Source of the DNA: Paenibacillus tengchongensis
GTDB taxonomy: Bacteria > Bacillota > Bacilli > Paenibacillales > Paenibacillaceae
Assembly (NCBI RefSeq): GCF_008973665.1
Contig: NZ_WACP01000009.1
Location: forward strand, 62,001 to 126,000
Reading direction: 5' to 3'
DNA: 64,000 nt
Within the stretch, counting starts at the first letter, position 1. Each line of letters starts with the position of its first letter. Both the position numbers and the translations under genes were made by a program. Under the pieces are notes generated by a model. It searched no databases. It had not been told where the DNA came from and saw nothing but the letters and a program-made list of their open reading frames with translations. This document shows, piece by piece, positions 53,842 through 63,404 of this stretch.

Positions 53842-54593
53842 TCCAGCACCTCCGTAATCGTCCGGATTTGCTCCGAGATTTGAGTTCGTTTCGCTTCGGC
53901 CGAAGCGAGCTCCGAGCGCGACAGCGACTTCAGAATGCCTTCCAGCTTGGTGATTTCACCCTGCCATTTGTCCAAAAAGGCCTGATTCGGCGTGCGCAGC
54001 AGCCACGGCCCCATTTCCAGCAGCATTTCTTTGGAGAGCACCAAGGCTCCGCCCACAGCCAAATCGCCGTACACCTGTTCATTCGTAATTCCTGCCGCTG
54101 CGTCCTCACGGACCACGGTCAGAATCTCATAAATTTTGCCGTCTTCCTGCAAAATCTGCTCGTTCGTCAGCACCCAGCCATTCTTCACCAGCCAGCGGCG
54201 CAGAATATCTTCGCCGACATTGGGCTGCAGAGCCAGTGTCTTCACGCCTTCCAGCAGGCCGAGGCTCTGCCCGCGATCCAGAATGGCGGCAATCAGCGCG
54301 CCGCCCATGCCGGCGATCGTGATGCAATCAGCTTCGCCGGGAGCCAGCACCTCCAGCCCGTCGCCGCGCCGGACGGCGATCTTGGCCGAAAGCCCGGCTT
54401 CGGCCACACCCTTGCGGGCCGCTTCATAAGGTCCGGGATTGACTTCCCCGGCGACCGCGGAGACGGCCCTTCCAGTTTCAATTGCCGCAATCGGCAGCAG
54501 CGCGTGATCCGAGCCGATATCGGCCAACCGGCTGCCCGGCGGCACCTGCTCCAGCACCAGCCTCAGCCGTTCAGATAGTTTTACGTTGTTCAT
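53817..54593 (-). CDS. trmK: tRNA (adenine22-N1) methyltransferase TrmK
   Basis: SAM-dependent enzyme methylating A22 of some tRNAs. The 258-residue product has the motif I LADIGSDHALLPI (near residue 23), motif IV ITIAGMGGALIAAIL (near 97) and a C-terminal coiled coil, as in TrmK/YqfN. A longer frame reaches 54707, but ATG 54593 overlaps the stop of the upstream membrane-protein gene (ATGA) and gives near-family length. It lies between rpoD and the Nif3-like gene, as yqfN and yqfO lie together in B. subtilis. Confidence 0.92.
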   Translation of the reverse strand: MNNVKLSERLRLVLEQVPPGSRLADIGSDHALLPIAAIETGRAVSAVAGEVNPGPYEAARKGVAEAGLSAKIAVRRGDGLEVLAPGEADCITIAGMGGALIAAILDRGQSLGLLEGVKTLALQPNVGEDILRRWLVKNGWVLTNEQILQEDGKIYEILTVVREDAAAGITNEQVYGDLAVGGALVLSKEMLLEMGPWLLRTPNQAFLDKWQGEITKLEGILKSLSRSELASAEAKRTQISEQIRTITEVLECLPKDKR

Positions 54594-55414
54594 GACGCCA
54601 CCCACGTTATCCATTTTTTTCGGAAGATGAACAGCAGAGCGAGCCCAGCCGCCACCTTCAAGATCAGTATAAGCGAAACCCAGCCCGGGAATCCGCCTCT
54701 CAGCCACAGCGCATCGATTTCAGGCATCAGCCATAAGCAGACCCCGACGCCGAAATATACGCCCGACACGCCGCTTACCCTGTGGTACAATAACCAGCTT
54801 AACCAAATCATCAGCACACAAAGCGGCACCCACAGCAGCTCAAGCTCCACCAGCTCCGCATCCGGCCGTTTCTGGATGAAGAATCCGGCGTAGAGCAGCC
54901 CCCAGAAAGCATATCCGCAAAATTGCAGCAGGCCGTTGCGCAGCATAAAACCGAGTACGCACCACAGCAGCCCGCAGGTCGCGATAAGCAGCGGCCGCCA
55001 GAAGTCAGGATCCAGATTATGTAGGGAGATCATCCAGAGACCAAAGCCAAGCGTGAGCACACTGCCGGCACCGGCAAGCAGCAGGCTGATGATCTGGTTG
55101 CGGTCACGGTACACCGCAGAATAGCCATAGCACACAACAAGCACACAGAGTGCTGTGGCAAGTTGCAATGGCCAGGGAAAAACGCTAAAATAAAGACTAA
55201 TCAAGAAAATCAAGGAAATAATTCCAAAACCAAACAACCAGATTTTAATGCTGCCCTGCTGCAGATTCTGCAGCGAGACCGGATTGCTGTCTTTGATCTT
55301 ATTCTCGTCATTGTACAGGTTGGTCAAGAAGTCGCAATACTGCTCCGGCAGCAGCTTGCTTCTGCGCCAATACTGGATTTCCCGCAAAATCGTCTCACGT
55401 TTCTCTATATTCAA
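54590..55414 (-). CDS. Hypothetical polytopic membrane protein
   Basis: A 274-residue protein with a soluble N-terminal section of about 55 residues (REIQYWRRSKLLPEQYCDFL) followed by about eight hydrophobic segments. The N terminus resembles the soluble heads of DUF2157-like membrane proteins, but the match is not firm. Function unknown. The best start is a TTG at 55414 behind AGGGAG; an ATG at 55429 is the alternative. Its stop overlaps the trmK start (ATGA), so it is in the trmK-nif3 operon. Confidence 0.72.
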   Translation of the reverse strand: MNIEKRETILREIQYWRRSKLLPEQYCDFLTNLYNDENKIKDSNPVSLQNLQQGSIKIWLFGFGIISLIFLISLYFSVFPWPLQLATALCVLVVCYGYSAVYRDRNQIISLLLAGAGSVLTLGFGLWMISLHNLDPDFWRPLLIATCGLLWCVLGFMLRNGLLQFCGYAFWGLLYAGFFIQKRPDAELVELELLWVPLCVLMIWLSWLLYHRVSGVSGVYFGVGVCLWLMPEIDALWLRGGFPGWVSLILILKVAAGLALLFIFRKKWITWVAS

Positions 55415-55459
55415 AACGCTCTCCCTCATTTCGGACCTGAAACTATAGCTCGCATTAAC

Positions 55460-55495
55460 AAAAAGGACCCCCTGCCACCGTGCGGCAGAAGGTCC
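55460..55495 (-). terminator. rpoD terminator
   Basis: On the minus strand GGACCTTCTGCC pairs with GGCAGGGGGTCC (inner mismatch) and is followed by five T, 14 bases after the rpoD stop. Confidence 0.8.
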
Positions 55496-55509
55496 GGCTT
55501 AAACCCAAT

Positions 55510-56640
55510 CTATTCGAGGAAATCCTTAAGCCGCTTGCTGCGGCTCGGATGACGCAGCTTGCGCAGCGCCTTGGCTTCGATCTGGCGGATCCGTTCACGG
55601 GTAACGCCGAACACTTTACCCACTTCCTCCAGCGTTCTTGTCCGTCCGTCATCCAGGCCAAAGCGCAAACGGAGGACATTCTCCTCGCGTTCCGTCAGGG
55701 TATCCAGCACATCCTCCAGCTGTTCCTTCAGCAGCTCATACGCCGCTGCATCCGCAGGCGCCAGCGCCTCCTGATCCTCGATGAAATCACCCAAATGCGA
55801 ATCGTCTTCTTCGCCGATCGGCGTCTCCAGCGACACCGGCTCCTGGGCAATCTTCATGATCTCTCTGACCTTCTCCACCGTCAAATCCATCTCGGCGGCG
55901 ATTTCTTCCGGCGTGGGTTCGCGCCCCAGCTCCTGCAGCAGCTGCCGGGAGACACGGATCAGCTTGTTGATGGTTTCCACCATATGCACCGGGATACGGA
56001 TTGTCCGCGCCTGGTCGGCAATCGCCCGCGTAATCGCCTGGCGAATCCACCATGTAGCATAGGTACTAAATTTGAAGCCTTTGTTATGGTCGAATTTCTC
56101 GACCGCTTTGATCAGACCCATATTGCCTTCCTGGATGAGGTCCAGGAACAGCATGCCGCGTCCCACATAGCGCTTCGCAATGCTGACAACTAGACGCAGG
56201 TTCGCTTCGGCCAGACGGCGCTTCGCTTCCTCATCGCCGTTCTTGATCCGCATGGCCAGCTCAACTTCATCGTCGGCCGACAAGAGCGGCACGCGTCCGA
56301 TTTCTTTCAGGTACATCCGGACGGGGTCGTTGATCTTGATGCCAGGAGGCAGAGACAAATCATCGTCGAAGTTAAAGTCGTCGCCGTCGCCGTTTTCGCT
56401 GTCATCGTTCGGCCGGAGCGGGCTTTCCTCGTCGTTCTCGTTTACAACCTCGATGCCCAGATCGCTGAGCTGCTCATAGAATTCCTCCATTTGCTCGGGG
56501 TCCTGATCGAACGGCGATAATTTCTCCATGATGTCTTTATAGTTGAGTGATGATCTTTTCTTGCCGTGTTCAATAAGCTGATCCTTTACCTGATCAAGAG
56601 TAAATTCCGCTTCCAGTTCAGTATGCTGATCGTTCGCCAT
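55510..56640 (-). CDS. rpoD: Primary sigma factor RpoD (SigA)
   Basis: Housekeeping sigma factor, 376 residues. An acidic N-terminal region 1.1 is followed by region 1.2 (DPVRMYLKEIGRVPLLS), region 2 with the -10 recognition helix (KFSTYATWWIRQAITRAI), region 3 (PVHMVETINKL) and region 4 with the -35 helix-turn-helix (GVTRERIRQIEAKALRKLRH). All invariant residues are present. GGAGGAGGG precedes the ATG. Forty bases after dnaG in the conserved macromolecular-synthesis operon. Confidence 0.98.
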   Translation of the reverse strand: MANDQHTELEAEFTLDQVKDQLIEHGKKRSSLNYKDIMEKLSPFDQDPEQMEEFYEQLSDLGIEVVNENDEESPLRPNDDSENGDGDDFNFDDDLSLPPGIKINDPVRMYLKEIGRVPLLSADDEVELAMRIKNGDEEAKRRLAEANLRLVVSIAKRYVGRGMLFLDLIQEGNMGLIKAVEKFDHNKGFKFSTYATWWIRQAITRAIADQARTIRIPVHMVETINKLIRVSRQLLQELGREPTPEEIAAEMDLTVEKVREIMKIAQEPVSLETPIGEEDDSHLGDFIEDQEALAPADAAAYELLKEQLEDVLDTLTEREENVLRLRFGLDDGRTRTLEEVGKVFGVTRERIRQIEAKALRKLRHPSRSKRLKDFLE

Positions 56641-56680
56641 AATTCGACTCCCTCCTCCCTAGGTACATCCTGTCAAGTTC

Positions 56681-58501
56681 TTACTGTCTCTCTAGGGTTA
56701 TAATCTCACTTGCGATTTGTGCCGCACGCAAAAAATCTCCGGATTTCTCCGCTTGTATCATTTCTTCGCGTTTCTGCTCCAGCTTCCGCTGCAGGGGATA
56801 CCTCTGCACTTCACGGATGTAATCATCCAATACCAGCGTGTTCCATTCCGGCGGGGTGTCCATCATGGAAATTGCCGTGGCGGTCTTTTCCAGCCGGTCA
56901 TCCTGCAGCGATGAGAGAAACCGGCTGATGCCGGGCGGTTTGCCTTGCGCGTAATAGGCATATAGATAAGCGGCAATTGCCGCATGATCATCGATGTTGA
57001 AGGCTTCGCCCAGACGTTCGCCGACATAAGCGGCGGCCTCCGGGTCCTGAATCATCAGGGACAGCAGACGCCGTTCCGCAACCTGATAGGCGGGCAGCAG
57101 GACCGGTGTTTGCACTTGCCCTTTTTTATGCCTACCATTATTCCACCTTTTATCGTTATTATCCCCTTCGGGAATGTTTTTTTGCATCGATGCCCGAAGC
57201 AAGTTGCAATCCTGCTTTAAGCTGTCATAAGACAGCTCCAGCTCGGAGGATATTTCGCGGAGATACACTTCCCGCTCCGTGGAGGAATGCAGGCCGGCAA
57301 TAATTTGCAGCGCCTCCTTGACATAGGCGATTTTGCCGTCTTCCTCTAGGAGTATATGGTTTTTTTTCAGATATATAAGCTTAAATTTTATGGATGAAAC
57401 CGCCGATTCGATCACCTGGTTCATGAACCGCTCACCGCCATAGCGGGAGATAAATTCATCAGGGTCGAGTCCGCTTGGCAGCAACGCCACCTTAGCCCGC
57501 AGTCCGCTGTCCTCAAGCATGGGGATCGCCTTCATAGCAGCAGCTTGTCCCGCTTTGTCCCCGTCGTAGGCCAGCACAATCTCATCCGCCAGGCTCTTCA
57601 TCAGCCCCACATGCCCTTCCGTAAGCGAAGTGCCCATGGTCGCCACACCGTTATGCACACCCGCCTCCCAAGCCGAAATGACATCGCCGTAGCCCTCGAA
57701 CAGGACGATTTGCCGCGTTTTGCGGATGGATGCTTTGGATTGGTGCAGATTGTACAGAATCCGGCTTTTGTTGAACAGCCTGCTTTCCGGGGAATTCAGA
57801 TACTTCGGTTGTCCTTCCCCAAGGATTCTTCCGGCAAAAGCAACCACCTTGCCCGTACGGTTCGCAATCGGGAAGATGACCCGCCCGCGGAACCGGTCGA
57901 TATACCCTTTGCCCTCGCCTCTGGGAGACAGCAGTCCGCCCTTTTCCATCTCGGCGAGATTGAAATTCCGTTTCTCCAAAAATTGCAGCAGCGTATCCCA
58001 GCGGTCCGGCGCATAGCCGATCTGAAATTGGTCGATCATTTTGTCACTGAAGTTCCGGGACCTTAAATAATTCATTGCGGCAGTGCCGTATTCCGTATTC
58101 TTCAGCAGAAAATGATAAAATTTGGCCGACAATTCATACGCCTGGATCAGTCGGTCGCGCTCGGGATCGGGCGCCTGCAGAGCGCCTCCATGGCCCTCGG
58201 GAATCGGAATGTCGCTTTCTTCCGCCATGATTCTGACAGCTTCGGGGAAGGATAGTCCTTCGATTTCCATCCTGAATTTGATGGCATTTCCGCCCATGCC
58301 GCAGCCAAAGCAATGAAAGACGCCCCGGTCCGGGGTTACTGTGAAGGAGGGGGATTTTTCCGAATGGAACGGGCAGAGGCCCCATAAATATTTCCCCTGC
58401 TTGGTTAAATGGACGACCTTGCTGACGGTGTCGACGATATCATGCCGCGCCAGCACGCTCTCGATAACCTCTTCCGGGATTGTACCGTGTCCGCCTGCCA
58501 C
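56681..58501 (-). CDS. dnaG: DNA primase DnaG
   Basis: Synthesises RNA primers at the replication fork. The 606-residue product has the CHC2 zinc finger (CPFHSEKSPSF, HCFGCG; residues 42-69), the catalytic core, the TOPRIM domain (LFEGYGDVISAWEAGV near 270, LAYDGDKAGQAAA near 318) and a C-terminal DnaB-interaction region (near 480-606). It starts with GTG behind AAGGTGG. Precedes rpoD as in most bacteria. Confidence 0.97.
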   Translation of the reverse strand: MAGGHGTIPEEVIESVLARHDIVDTVSKVVHLTKQGKYLWGLCPFHSEKSPSFTVTPDRGVFHCFGCGMGGNAIKFRMEIEGLSFPEAVRIMAEESDIPIPEGHGGALQAPDPERDRLIQAYELSAKFYHFLLKNTEYGTAAMNYLRSRNFSDKMIDQFQIGYAPDRWDTLLQFLEKRNFNLAEMEKGGLLSPRGEGKGYIDRFRGRVIFPIANRTGKVVAFAGRILGEGQPKYLNSPESRLFNKSRILYNLHQSKASIRKTRQIVLFEGYGDVISAWEAGVHNGVATMGTSLTEGHVGLMKSLADEIVLAYDGDKAGQAAAMKAIPMLEDSGLRAKVALLPSGLDPDEFISRYGGERFMNQVIESAVSSIKFKLIYLKKNHILLEEDGKIAYVKEALQIIAGLHSSTEREVYLREISSELELSYDSLKQDCNLLRASMQKNIPEGDNNDKRWNNGRHKKGQVQTPVLLPAYQVAERRLLSLMIQDPEAAAYVGERLGEAFNIDDHAAIAAYLYAYYAQGKPPGISRFLSSLQDDRLEKTATAISMMDTPPEWNTLVLDDYIREVQRYPLQRKLEQKREEMIQAEKSGDFLRAAQIASEIITLERQ

Positions 58502-58541
58502 TTTTAACCACCTTCATCTCTTAACAAATAAATATAATTCG

Positions 58542-59015
58542 CTAAAGCTGTACATTCTCCTGCAAAAGTGTTAAAAGTTTTGTCAGTTTATGTTGAAAAA
58601 CATTTTTCTCCTCTGCGGTGATGGGTTTCGGCCCCTTGCCATAATGCCCGCGCCGCCGTTCTACCGCCCTGGCATGCCGGCCCTCCAGCATAAAATCCAT
58701 TTTGGAGTCGCTGTATTCCTGTCCCCGGAAGGACATCGCCCTGCACCGCTTACCGAGCGCCAGCGCGGCCAGCCCATAATCCTGGGTCAGCACTACATCA
58801 CCGGACGCCATATGATTGGCGATATAGAGATCAGCCATCTGATCCCCGCGGTCCACCTGCACAATCGTTACCCCTTCCTCCGCCTGCAGTACATGATCAT
58901 AAGAAGAGACCATGACCACCGGAAGGCCAAAGTTACGGGCAACCTGAGCAATTTCGCGCTTCACCGGACAAGCGTCCCCGTCGACAATGATCCGTCTTTC
59001 CCGGGCATTCTCCAT
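58542..59015 (-). CDS. yqxD: YaiI/YqxD family protein (UPF0178)
   Basis: A 157-residue protein of the DUF188/UPF0178 family, a PIN-like fold, with IIVDGDACPVKREI (residues 8-21) and the conserved YIANHMASGDVVLTQDYGLA segment (near 79). Role unknown; it lies upstream of dnaG, as in B. subtilis. A longer frame reaches 59120, but a TTGACA promoter element lies inside that extension (59105-59100), so ATG 59015 with GGTGAT upstream is the right start. Confidence 0.9.
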   Translation of the reverse strand: MENARERRIIVDGDACPVKREIAQVARNFGLPVVMVSSYDHVLQAEEGVTIVQVDRGDQMADLYIANHMASGDVVLTQDYGLAALALGKRCRAMSFRGQEYSDSKMDFMLEGRHARAVERRRGHYGKGPKPITAEEKNVFQHKLTKLLTLLQENVQL

Positions 59016-59076
59016 ACCATCACCAGTTCCCGTGTAATATATATACGCAATCGACGGACAGAAATCCTTCTTTTGT

Positions 59077-59105
59077 CTAAAGCATAAATACGGAACGAAT
59101 GTCAA
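59077..59105 (-). promoter_or_regulatory. Candidate promoter for yqxD-dnaG-rpoD
   Basis: On the minus strand a perfect -35 TTGACA (59105-59100) is followed at 18 bases by TTTAGA, a weak -10. It lies 60-90 bases upstream of yqxD and could drive the dnaG-rpoD operon. Confidence 0.45.
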
Positions 59106-59237
59106 CATACGCATTGGCACCGTTCCGTATATTTATACCCCAAACCTTCAATCTATACCAAAATCCGCAGGTTTTCCGCTACGGATCTTGCAATGAAGCG
59201 GAAAGCCGGGTTCATCCGCCGCTTGTCGTACAGCAGA

Positions 59238-61319
59238 TTACCAGACCAGCTTGCTGAAATCGGCGAAGCTGCGGGAATCGGCGTGGACAGCAGACAAAAG
59301 GCCAAGTCGGTTGTTGCGGACCTCTTCGTCTTCGGCCATAACCATTACGGCGTCGAAGAATCCGGTAATGGCTTCCTGAAGTCCGGAGAGAATGGACAGG
59401 GCCTTGGCGGCGTCTTTAGCCTTAAGCGCAGCACTGTACGGTGCATGAACCGACTGCCAGGTCTCATAAAGATTGACTTCGGCGGCTTCTGTCAGCAGCT
59501 CCGGTCTCACGTCAGCTTCTGCCGGAGCTTTGGCCGCAAGATTGGCGGTACGGGTCAGCGAATCGACGGCGGTTTTGAAATCAGCCTGTTCGGTTACCGC
59601 CTGTGTCAGGGCACGGCTGCGGGCAACCACGGCAACAATGTCGTCAAAGCCTGCGGCAGTTACCGCGTCAACTACATCATAACGGGCACCATCGTCAGCC
59701 AGGAGGCGTTTCACTCGCAGACCGAAGAACTCGTACAGGTTTATACGCAGCTCAGAGCCAAAATGTTTCTCCGGACGTAAATTTTCATGAACTTCCACAG
59801 CTGCAGTGAAAATTTCCTGCAAGGAAAGCGGCAATTCATGCTCCAGGAGCATCTGCACTATGCCGGCTGCTTGGCGGCGCAGGGCGTAAGGGTCCTGCGA
59901 ACCCGTAGGGATAATACCGATGGAGAAGCAGCCTACAATGGTATCAATCTTGTCGGCAAGGCTGACGATCAGGCCAGGCTGCGTGGACGGAACAGCGTCT
60001 CCAGCAAACCGCGGCTGATAATGCTCAAAGATTCCCTTGGCAACCGTTTCTGATTCGCCGGCCTTGCGGGCGTAATCCTCACCCATCGTACCCTGCAGCT
60101 CAGGGAATTCATAGACCATCTGCGTCACCAGGTCGAATTTGCAAATATCGGCCGTACGGCTGACTTCAGCGGCAACTTCTGCAGGCAGGGCCAATTTGGA
60201 CGCGATCACGTCGGCAATGGCGCGGATGCGGCGTACTTTGTCCCCGACGCTGCCCAGTTCCTCGTGGTACACAATGTTCTCCAGCTTGGCGAGCGCATCG
60301 CTGATCTGCAGCTTCTGGTCTTCTTCATAGAAGAACTTGGCGTCGGAGAGGCGGGCGCGCAGCACCTTTTCGTTCCCCTTTGCAATAACGTCCAGCGACT
60401 CGGCGTTGCCGTTGCGTACGGTCACAAAGAACGGCAGCAGCTTGCCGGCTTCATCCAGCACCGGGAAATACCGCTGATGCTCGCGCATCGAGGTGATCAG
60501 CACTTCTTGCGGAATATGCAGGAAGGCCGGATCGAAGGTGCCAAACAGCACGGTCGGCGTCTCCACCAGGAACAGAACTTCTTCCAGCAAATCTTCTTTG
60601 ATGGCGATGGTCCAGCTCTTCTCTTCAGCCAGCTTGTTGATCTGGCTCAGGATTAGTGCTTCGCGCTCCTGCACATCGACCAGCACATGCTGGGCACGCA
60701 GCGCCTCCACATACTGCGCAGGTTCGGTGATCACGGCTTCCGTTCCCAGGAAGCGGTGGCCGCGGCTGACCTTGCCGGATTTAACCCCGGTTATCTCCAG
60801 GTCGATTACAGTCCCGCCGAACAGGGCAACCAGCCAGCGGATCGGGCGGACAAATTTGAAATCATAGGCACCCCAGCGCATATTCTTGGGAAACGTCATC
60901 GAGCTGACAATTCCGCTGAGGCCTTCGGACAGCAGGGAGGCCGTATCTACACCGTTACTGTTCTTGGTGGCATAGATGTACTCCACACCGGCCAATTCCT
61001 TAAAGGTAAAATCATCGGGGGATACGCCCTGGCTGCGGGCGAAGCCGAGCGCAGCTTTGCTCCAGGCGCCGCTCTCGTCGAGGGCGATTTTGCGGGATGG
61101 CCCCTTTACTTCTTCGCTTACGTCCGTCTGCCGCTCGGCGGCATCCTTTACCAGCACCGCGAGCCGGCGCGGCGTGGCATACGCCTGTACCCCGCCATGC
61201 GTAATCCGCGAGGACTCCAGCCATTTCTCGGTCTTCTCCTTAAGCTGCTCCATCGCCGCCCGGAGAAACCGCGCAGGCACTTCCTCCAGACCGATCTCAA
61301 ATAAAATATCTTTAGACAA
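59238..61319 (-). CDS. glyS: Glycyl-tRNA synthetase beta subunit
   Basis: Beta subunit of the tetrameric alpha2-beta2 glycyl-tRNA synthetase; it holds the tRNA-binding parts. The 693-residue product starts SKDILFEIGLEEVPARFL and shows an RGHRFLG segment, an HD-like region (REHQRYFPVLDE) and a C-terminal DALR-type anticodon-binding helical domain. A TTG at 61319 follows AAGGTG and overlaps the glyQ stop by eight bases; a GTG at 61328 is the alternative. Translationally coupled to glyQ. Confidence 0.95.
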   Translation of the reverse strand: MSKDILFEIGLEEVPARFLRAAMEQLKEKTEKWLESSRITHGGVQAYATPRRLAVLVKDAAERQTDVSEEVKGPSRKIALDESGAWSKAALGFARSQGVSPDDFTFKELAGVEYIYATKNSNGVDTASLLSEGLSGIVSSMTFPKNMRWGAYDFKFVRPIRWLVALFGGTVIDLEITGVKSGKVSRGHRFLGTEAVITEPAQYVEALRAQHVLVDVQEREALILSQINKLAEEKSWTIAIKEDLLEEVLFLVETPTVLFGTFDPAFLHIPQEVLITSMREHQRYFPVLDEAGKLLPFFVTVRNGNAESLDVIAKGNEKVLRARLSDAKFFYEEDQKLQISDALAKLENIVYHEELGSVGDKVRRIRAIADVIASKLALPAEVAAEVSRTADICKFDLVTQMVYEFPELQGTMGEDYARKAGESETVAKGIFEHYQPRFAGDAVPSTQPGLIVSLADKIDTIVGCFSIGIIPTGSQDPYALRRQAAGIVQMLLEHELPLSLQEIFTAAVEVHENLRPEKHFGSELRINLYEFFGLRVKRLLADDGARYDVVDAVTAAGFDDIVAVVARSRALTQAVTEQADFKTAVDSLTRTANLAAKAPAEADVRPELLTEAAEVNLYETWQSVHAPYSAALKAKDAAKALSILSGLQEAITGFFDAVMVMAEDEEVRNNRLGLLSAVHADSRSFADFSKLVW

Positions 61320-62199
61320 GGTCAGCACCTTCTTTCTTCAGGAGCGGGAAGCCCAGCTTCTCGCGTTCCTCCAGGTATGTCGCCGCTACGGTGCGGGCCA
61401 GGTTCCGCACTCTCGTAATGAAGCCGGTCCGTTCCGTTACGCTGATCGCGCCGCGCGCATCGAGCAAATTGAAGGTATGCGAGCATTTCAGCACATAGTC
61501 GTAAGCGGGGAATACCAGATGCTTCTCCATCGCGCGCTTCGCTTCTTCTTCGTAAGTGTTAAAGAGGCTAAACAGCATCTTAACATCCGATACTTCAAAG
61601 GTGTATGTGGAATGCTCGACCTCCGGCTGATGGAATACATCGCCGTAAGTGACGCCGTCCACCCACTCGAGATCGAATACATTTTCTTTCTCCTGAATAT
61701 AGGAAGCGAGCCGTTCCATGCCGTAGGTGATTTCCACAGCCACCGGGCTGGTCTCGATGCCGCCTACCTGCTGGAAGTAGGTGAACTGGGTGATTTCCAT
61801 GCCGTCCAGCCACACTTCCCAACCGAGTCCGGCGCAGCCGAGCGACGGGTTCTCCCAGTTGTCCTCGACGAACCGGATATCATGCAGCAGCGGGTCTACA
61901 CCAAGCGCCTTCAGGCTCTCCAGATAGATTTCCTGGATGTTGTCCGGGGACGGCTTGATAATGACCTGGAACTGGTGATGCTGGTACAGCCGGTTCGGAT
62001 TCTCCCCGTAACGTCCGTCGGACGGGCGGCGGGATGGCTCAACATAAGCTACCTTCCAGGGCTCCGGTCCCAGCGACCGCAGAAAGGTCATCGGATTCAT
62101 GGTGCCCGCCCCTTTTTCCGTGTCATACGGCTGGACGAGAATACAGTTCTCTTTAGACCAGAACTGCTGCAGCGTCAAAATCATCTGCTGAAAATTCAT
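61312..62199 (-). CDS. glyQ: Glycyl-tRNA synthetase alpha subunit
   Basis: Catalytic alpha subunit of bacterial glycyl-tRNA synthetase, 295 residues. It has the class II features TMNPMTFLRSLGPEPW (near residue 33), YVEPSRRPSDGRYGENPNR (motif 2 region, near 54) and ITYGMERLASY (motif 3, near 157). ATG start. Preceded by a T-box leader and a sigma-A promoter, so uncharged tRNA-Gly induces the glyQS operon. Confidence 0.97.
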   Translation of the reverse strand: MNFQQMILTLQQFWSKENCILVQPYDTEKGAGTMNPMTFLRSLGPEPWKVAYVEPSRRPSDGRYGENPNRLYQHHQFQVIIKPSPDNIQEIYLESLKALGVDPLLHDIRFVEDNWENPSLGCAGLGWEVWLDGMEITQFTYFQQVGGIETSPVAVEITYGMERLASYIQEKENVFDLEWVDGVTYGDVFHQPEVEHSTYTFEVSDVKMLFSLFNTYEEEAKRAMEKHLVFPAYDYVLKCSHTFNLLDARGAISVTERTGFITRVRNLARTVAATYLEEREKLGFPLLKKEGADLV

Positions 62200-62312
62200 T
62201 GCTACCGCTCCTTCGCTTTAAAATAAACTTGCTTCGTCCTGCTTCTGCGATGGAGGCGGCGCTTCTATATCCTGCTGCAGGCGCTCCGGTGATGCTGCTG
62301 CCTGCCGCAGGC

Positions 62313-62581
62313 AAAAAAGCTCCCGCCCCCATGCCTGAAATTCAGACATAGGGACGAGAGCTGTTACGCACTCCCGCGGTTCCACCCTACTTGATTACGC
62401 CAATCATAGCGAAATCCACTTTTCATTCCGCCGCTTCCGCACTCCCGGGCGCCATTTCATGAACATTGTACCGCCGGGCTTCCACCGTCCCCGGCTCTCT
62501 ATAGGTTGACATCCTGTTCATTACTTTCCCGATCACTGCGCGTCTTCTCGATGAAGCAAGAGCGGCCGTAAAAAAGAAACT
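62313..62581 (-). promoter_or_regulatory. Glycine T-box leader of glyQS
   Basis: About 270-base leader on the minus strand with the conserved T-box AGGGTGGAACCGCG (62388-62375), a stem I apical hairpin, and a strong terminator (stem AGCTCTCG... with ...CGGGAGCT, T6) at 62371-62313. A GGC codon in the stem I loop (62453-62451) is the probable glycine specifier. Uncharged tRNA-Gly would stabilise the antiterminator and switch on glyQS. Confidence 0.92.
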
Positions 62582-62587
62582 GCTCCT

Positions 62588-62616
62588 ATAGTACCGGAAA
62601 AATCGGATTTCGTCAA
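62588..62616 (-). promoter_or_regulatory. glyQS promoter
   Basis: On the minus strand TTGACG (62616-62611), 17-base spacer, TACTAT (62593-62588). The -35 overlaps the recO stop codon. Predicted start near 62581, the beginning of the T-box. Confidence 0.7.
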
Positions 62617-63368
62617 ATATTGTATTTGTCCAGCTGATCAAGAAAGCCCTGCGACTTCAGCCGCAGCCCGAGCTGCATATCCATAAAAGACCGCATAATC
62701 TTCTTGAGCTCCGCCTGTGTCTCTTCCTTGATGCTGACATTGCCCAGCCGGGTCAGGTCCAGCGCCGCGTACAGGCGCAGCAGCTTCAGCGCCCGCGGCG
62801 AGATTTCCAGCGCCGGCGGATCGTTATGCGAGCAGGCACGGCACAGCACCCCTCCGAGCCGGGGGCTGATCCGCAGCTGCTCGTCGGGCCGCTCCTGGCC
62901 GCAGGCCAGACAGGTGTCCAGCTGCGGGCCGTAGCCGGCGGCCTGCAGTATTTTCATCTCAAAAACATTGATAATGACGCCGGGTTCTTTCCCGTCCTCA
63001 AGCGCTTCCAGGCAGGCATTGAGCTGGCGGAACCAGAAGCTGCCCGTCTCTTCATCATGCAGCACACGGTCCAGCAGCTCGCAGGCATAGGAAGCATAGG
63101 CCGCCAAATACAAGTCTCCGCGCAGCGCATGATGCGACTGCGTAATTTCTCCGGCATTCAGCGTCCCCAGGCCGCCATTGTTGCGGAAGAACACAAACTC
63201 CCCGACAGTAAACGGCTGAATGAGGGCGGCGTGACGACTGCGGACTTTTTTGGCGCCTCGGACGAGCACACCTACTTTGCCCGCATTTTCGGTGCAAAGC
63301 GTAATGATCGCGTTCCCCTCGCCATAGTCCATGTTGCGGAGGACAATCCCTTCCACCCTGTGTAACAT
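62613..63368 (-). CDS. recO: DNA repair protein RecO
   Basis: Recombination mediator that loads RecA with RecR on SSB-coated DNA. The 251-residue product has an N-terminal OB fold (HRVEGIVLRNMDYGEGNAII) and a Cys4 zinc site (CLACG near residue 146 and CRACS near 171). ATG 63368 follows GGGAG; a longer frame reaches 63386. It lies between yqzL and glyQ as in B. subtilis. Confidence 0.95.
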   Translation of the reverse strand: MLHRVEGIVLRNMDYGEGNAIITLCTENAGKVGVLVRGAKKVRSRHAALIQPFTVGEFVFFRNNGGLGTLNAGEITQSHHALRGDLYLAAYASYACELLDRVLHDEETGSFWFRQLNACLEALEDGKEPGVIINVFEMKILQAAGYGPQLDTCLACGQERPDEQLRISPRLGGVLCRACSHNDPPALEISPRALKLLRLYAALDLTRLGNVSIKEETQAELKKIMRSFMDMQLGLRLKSQGFLDQLDKYNI

Positions 63369-63404
63369 GCCTCGTCTCCCAACCACTCGGCAAGCAACCA
63401 GTCC

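Noticed and set aside
60976..62226. A 416-codon frame antisense to glyQ and glyS
   Set aside because: Crosses two real, well-marked genes and has no ribosome site.
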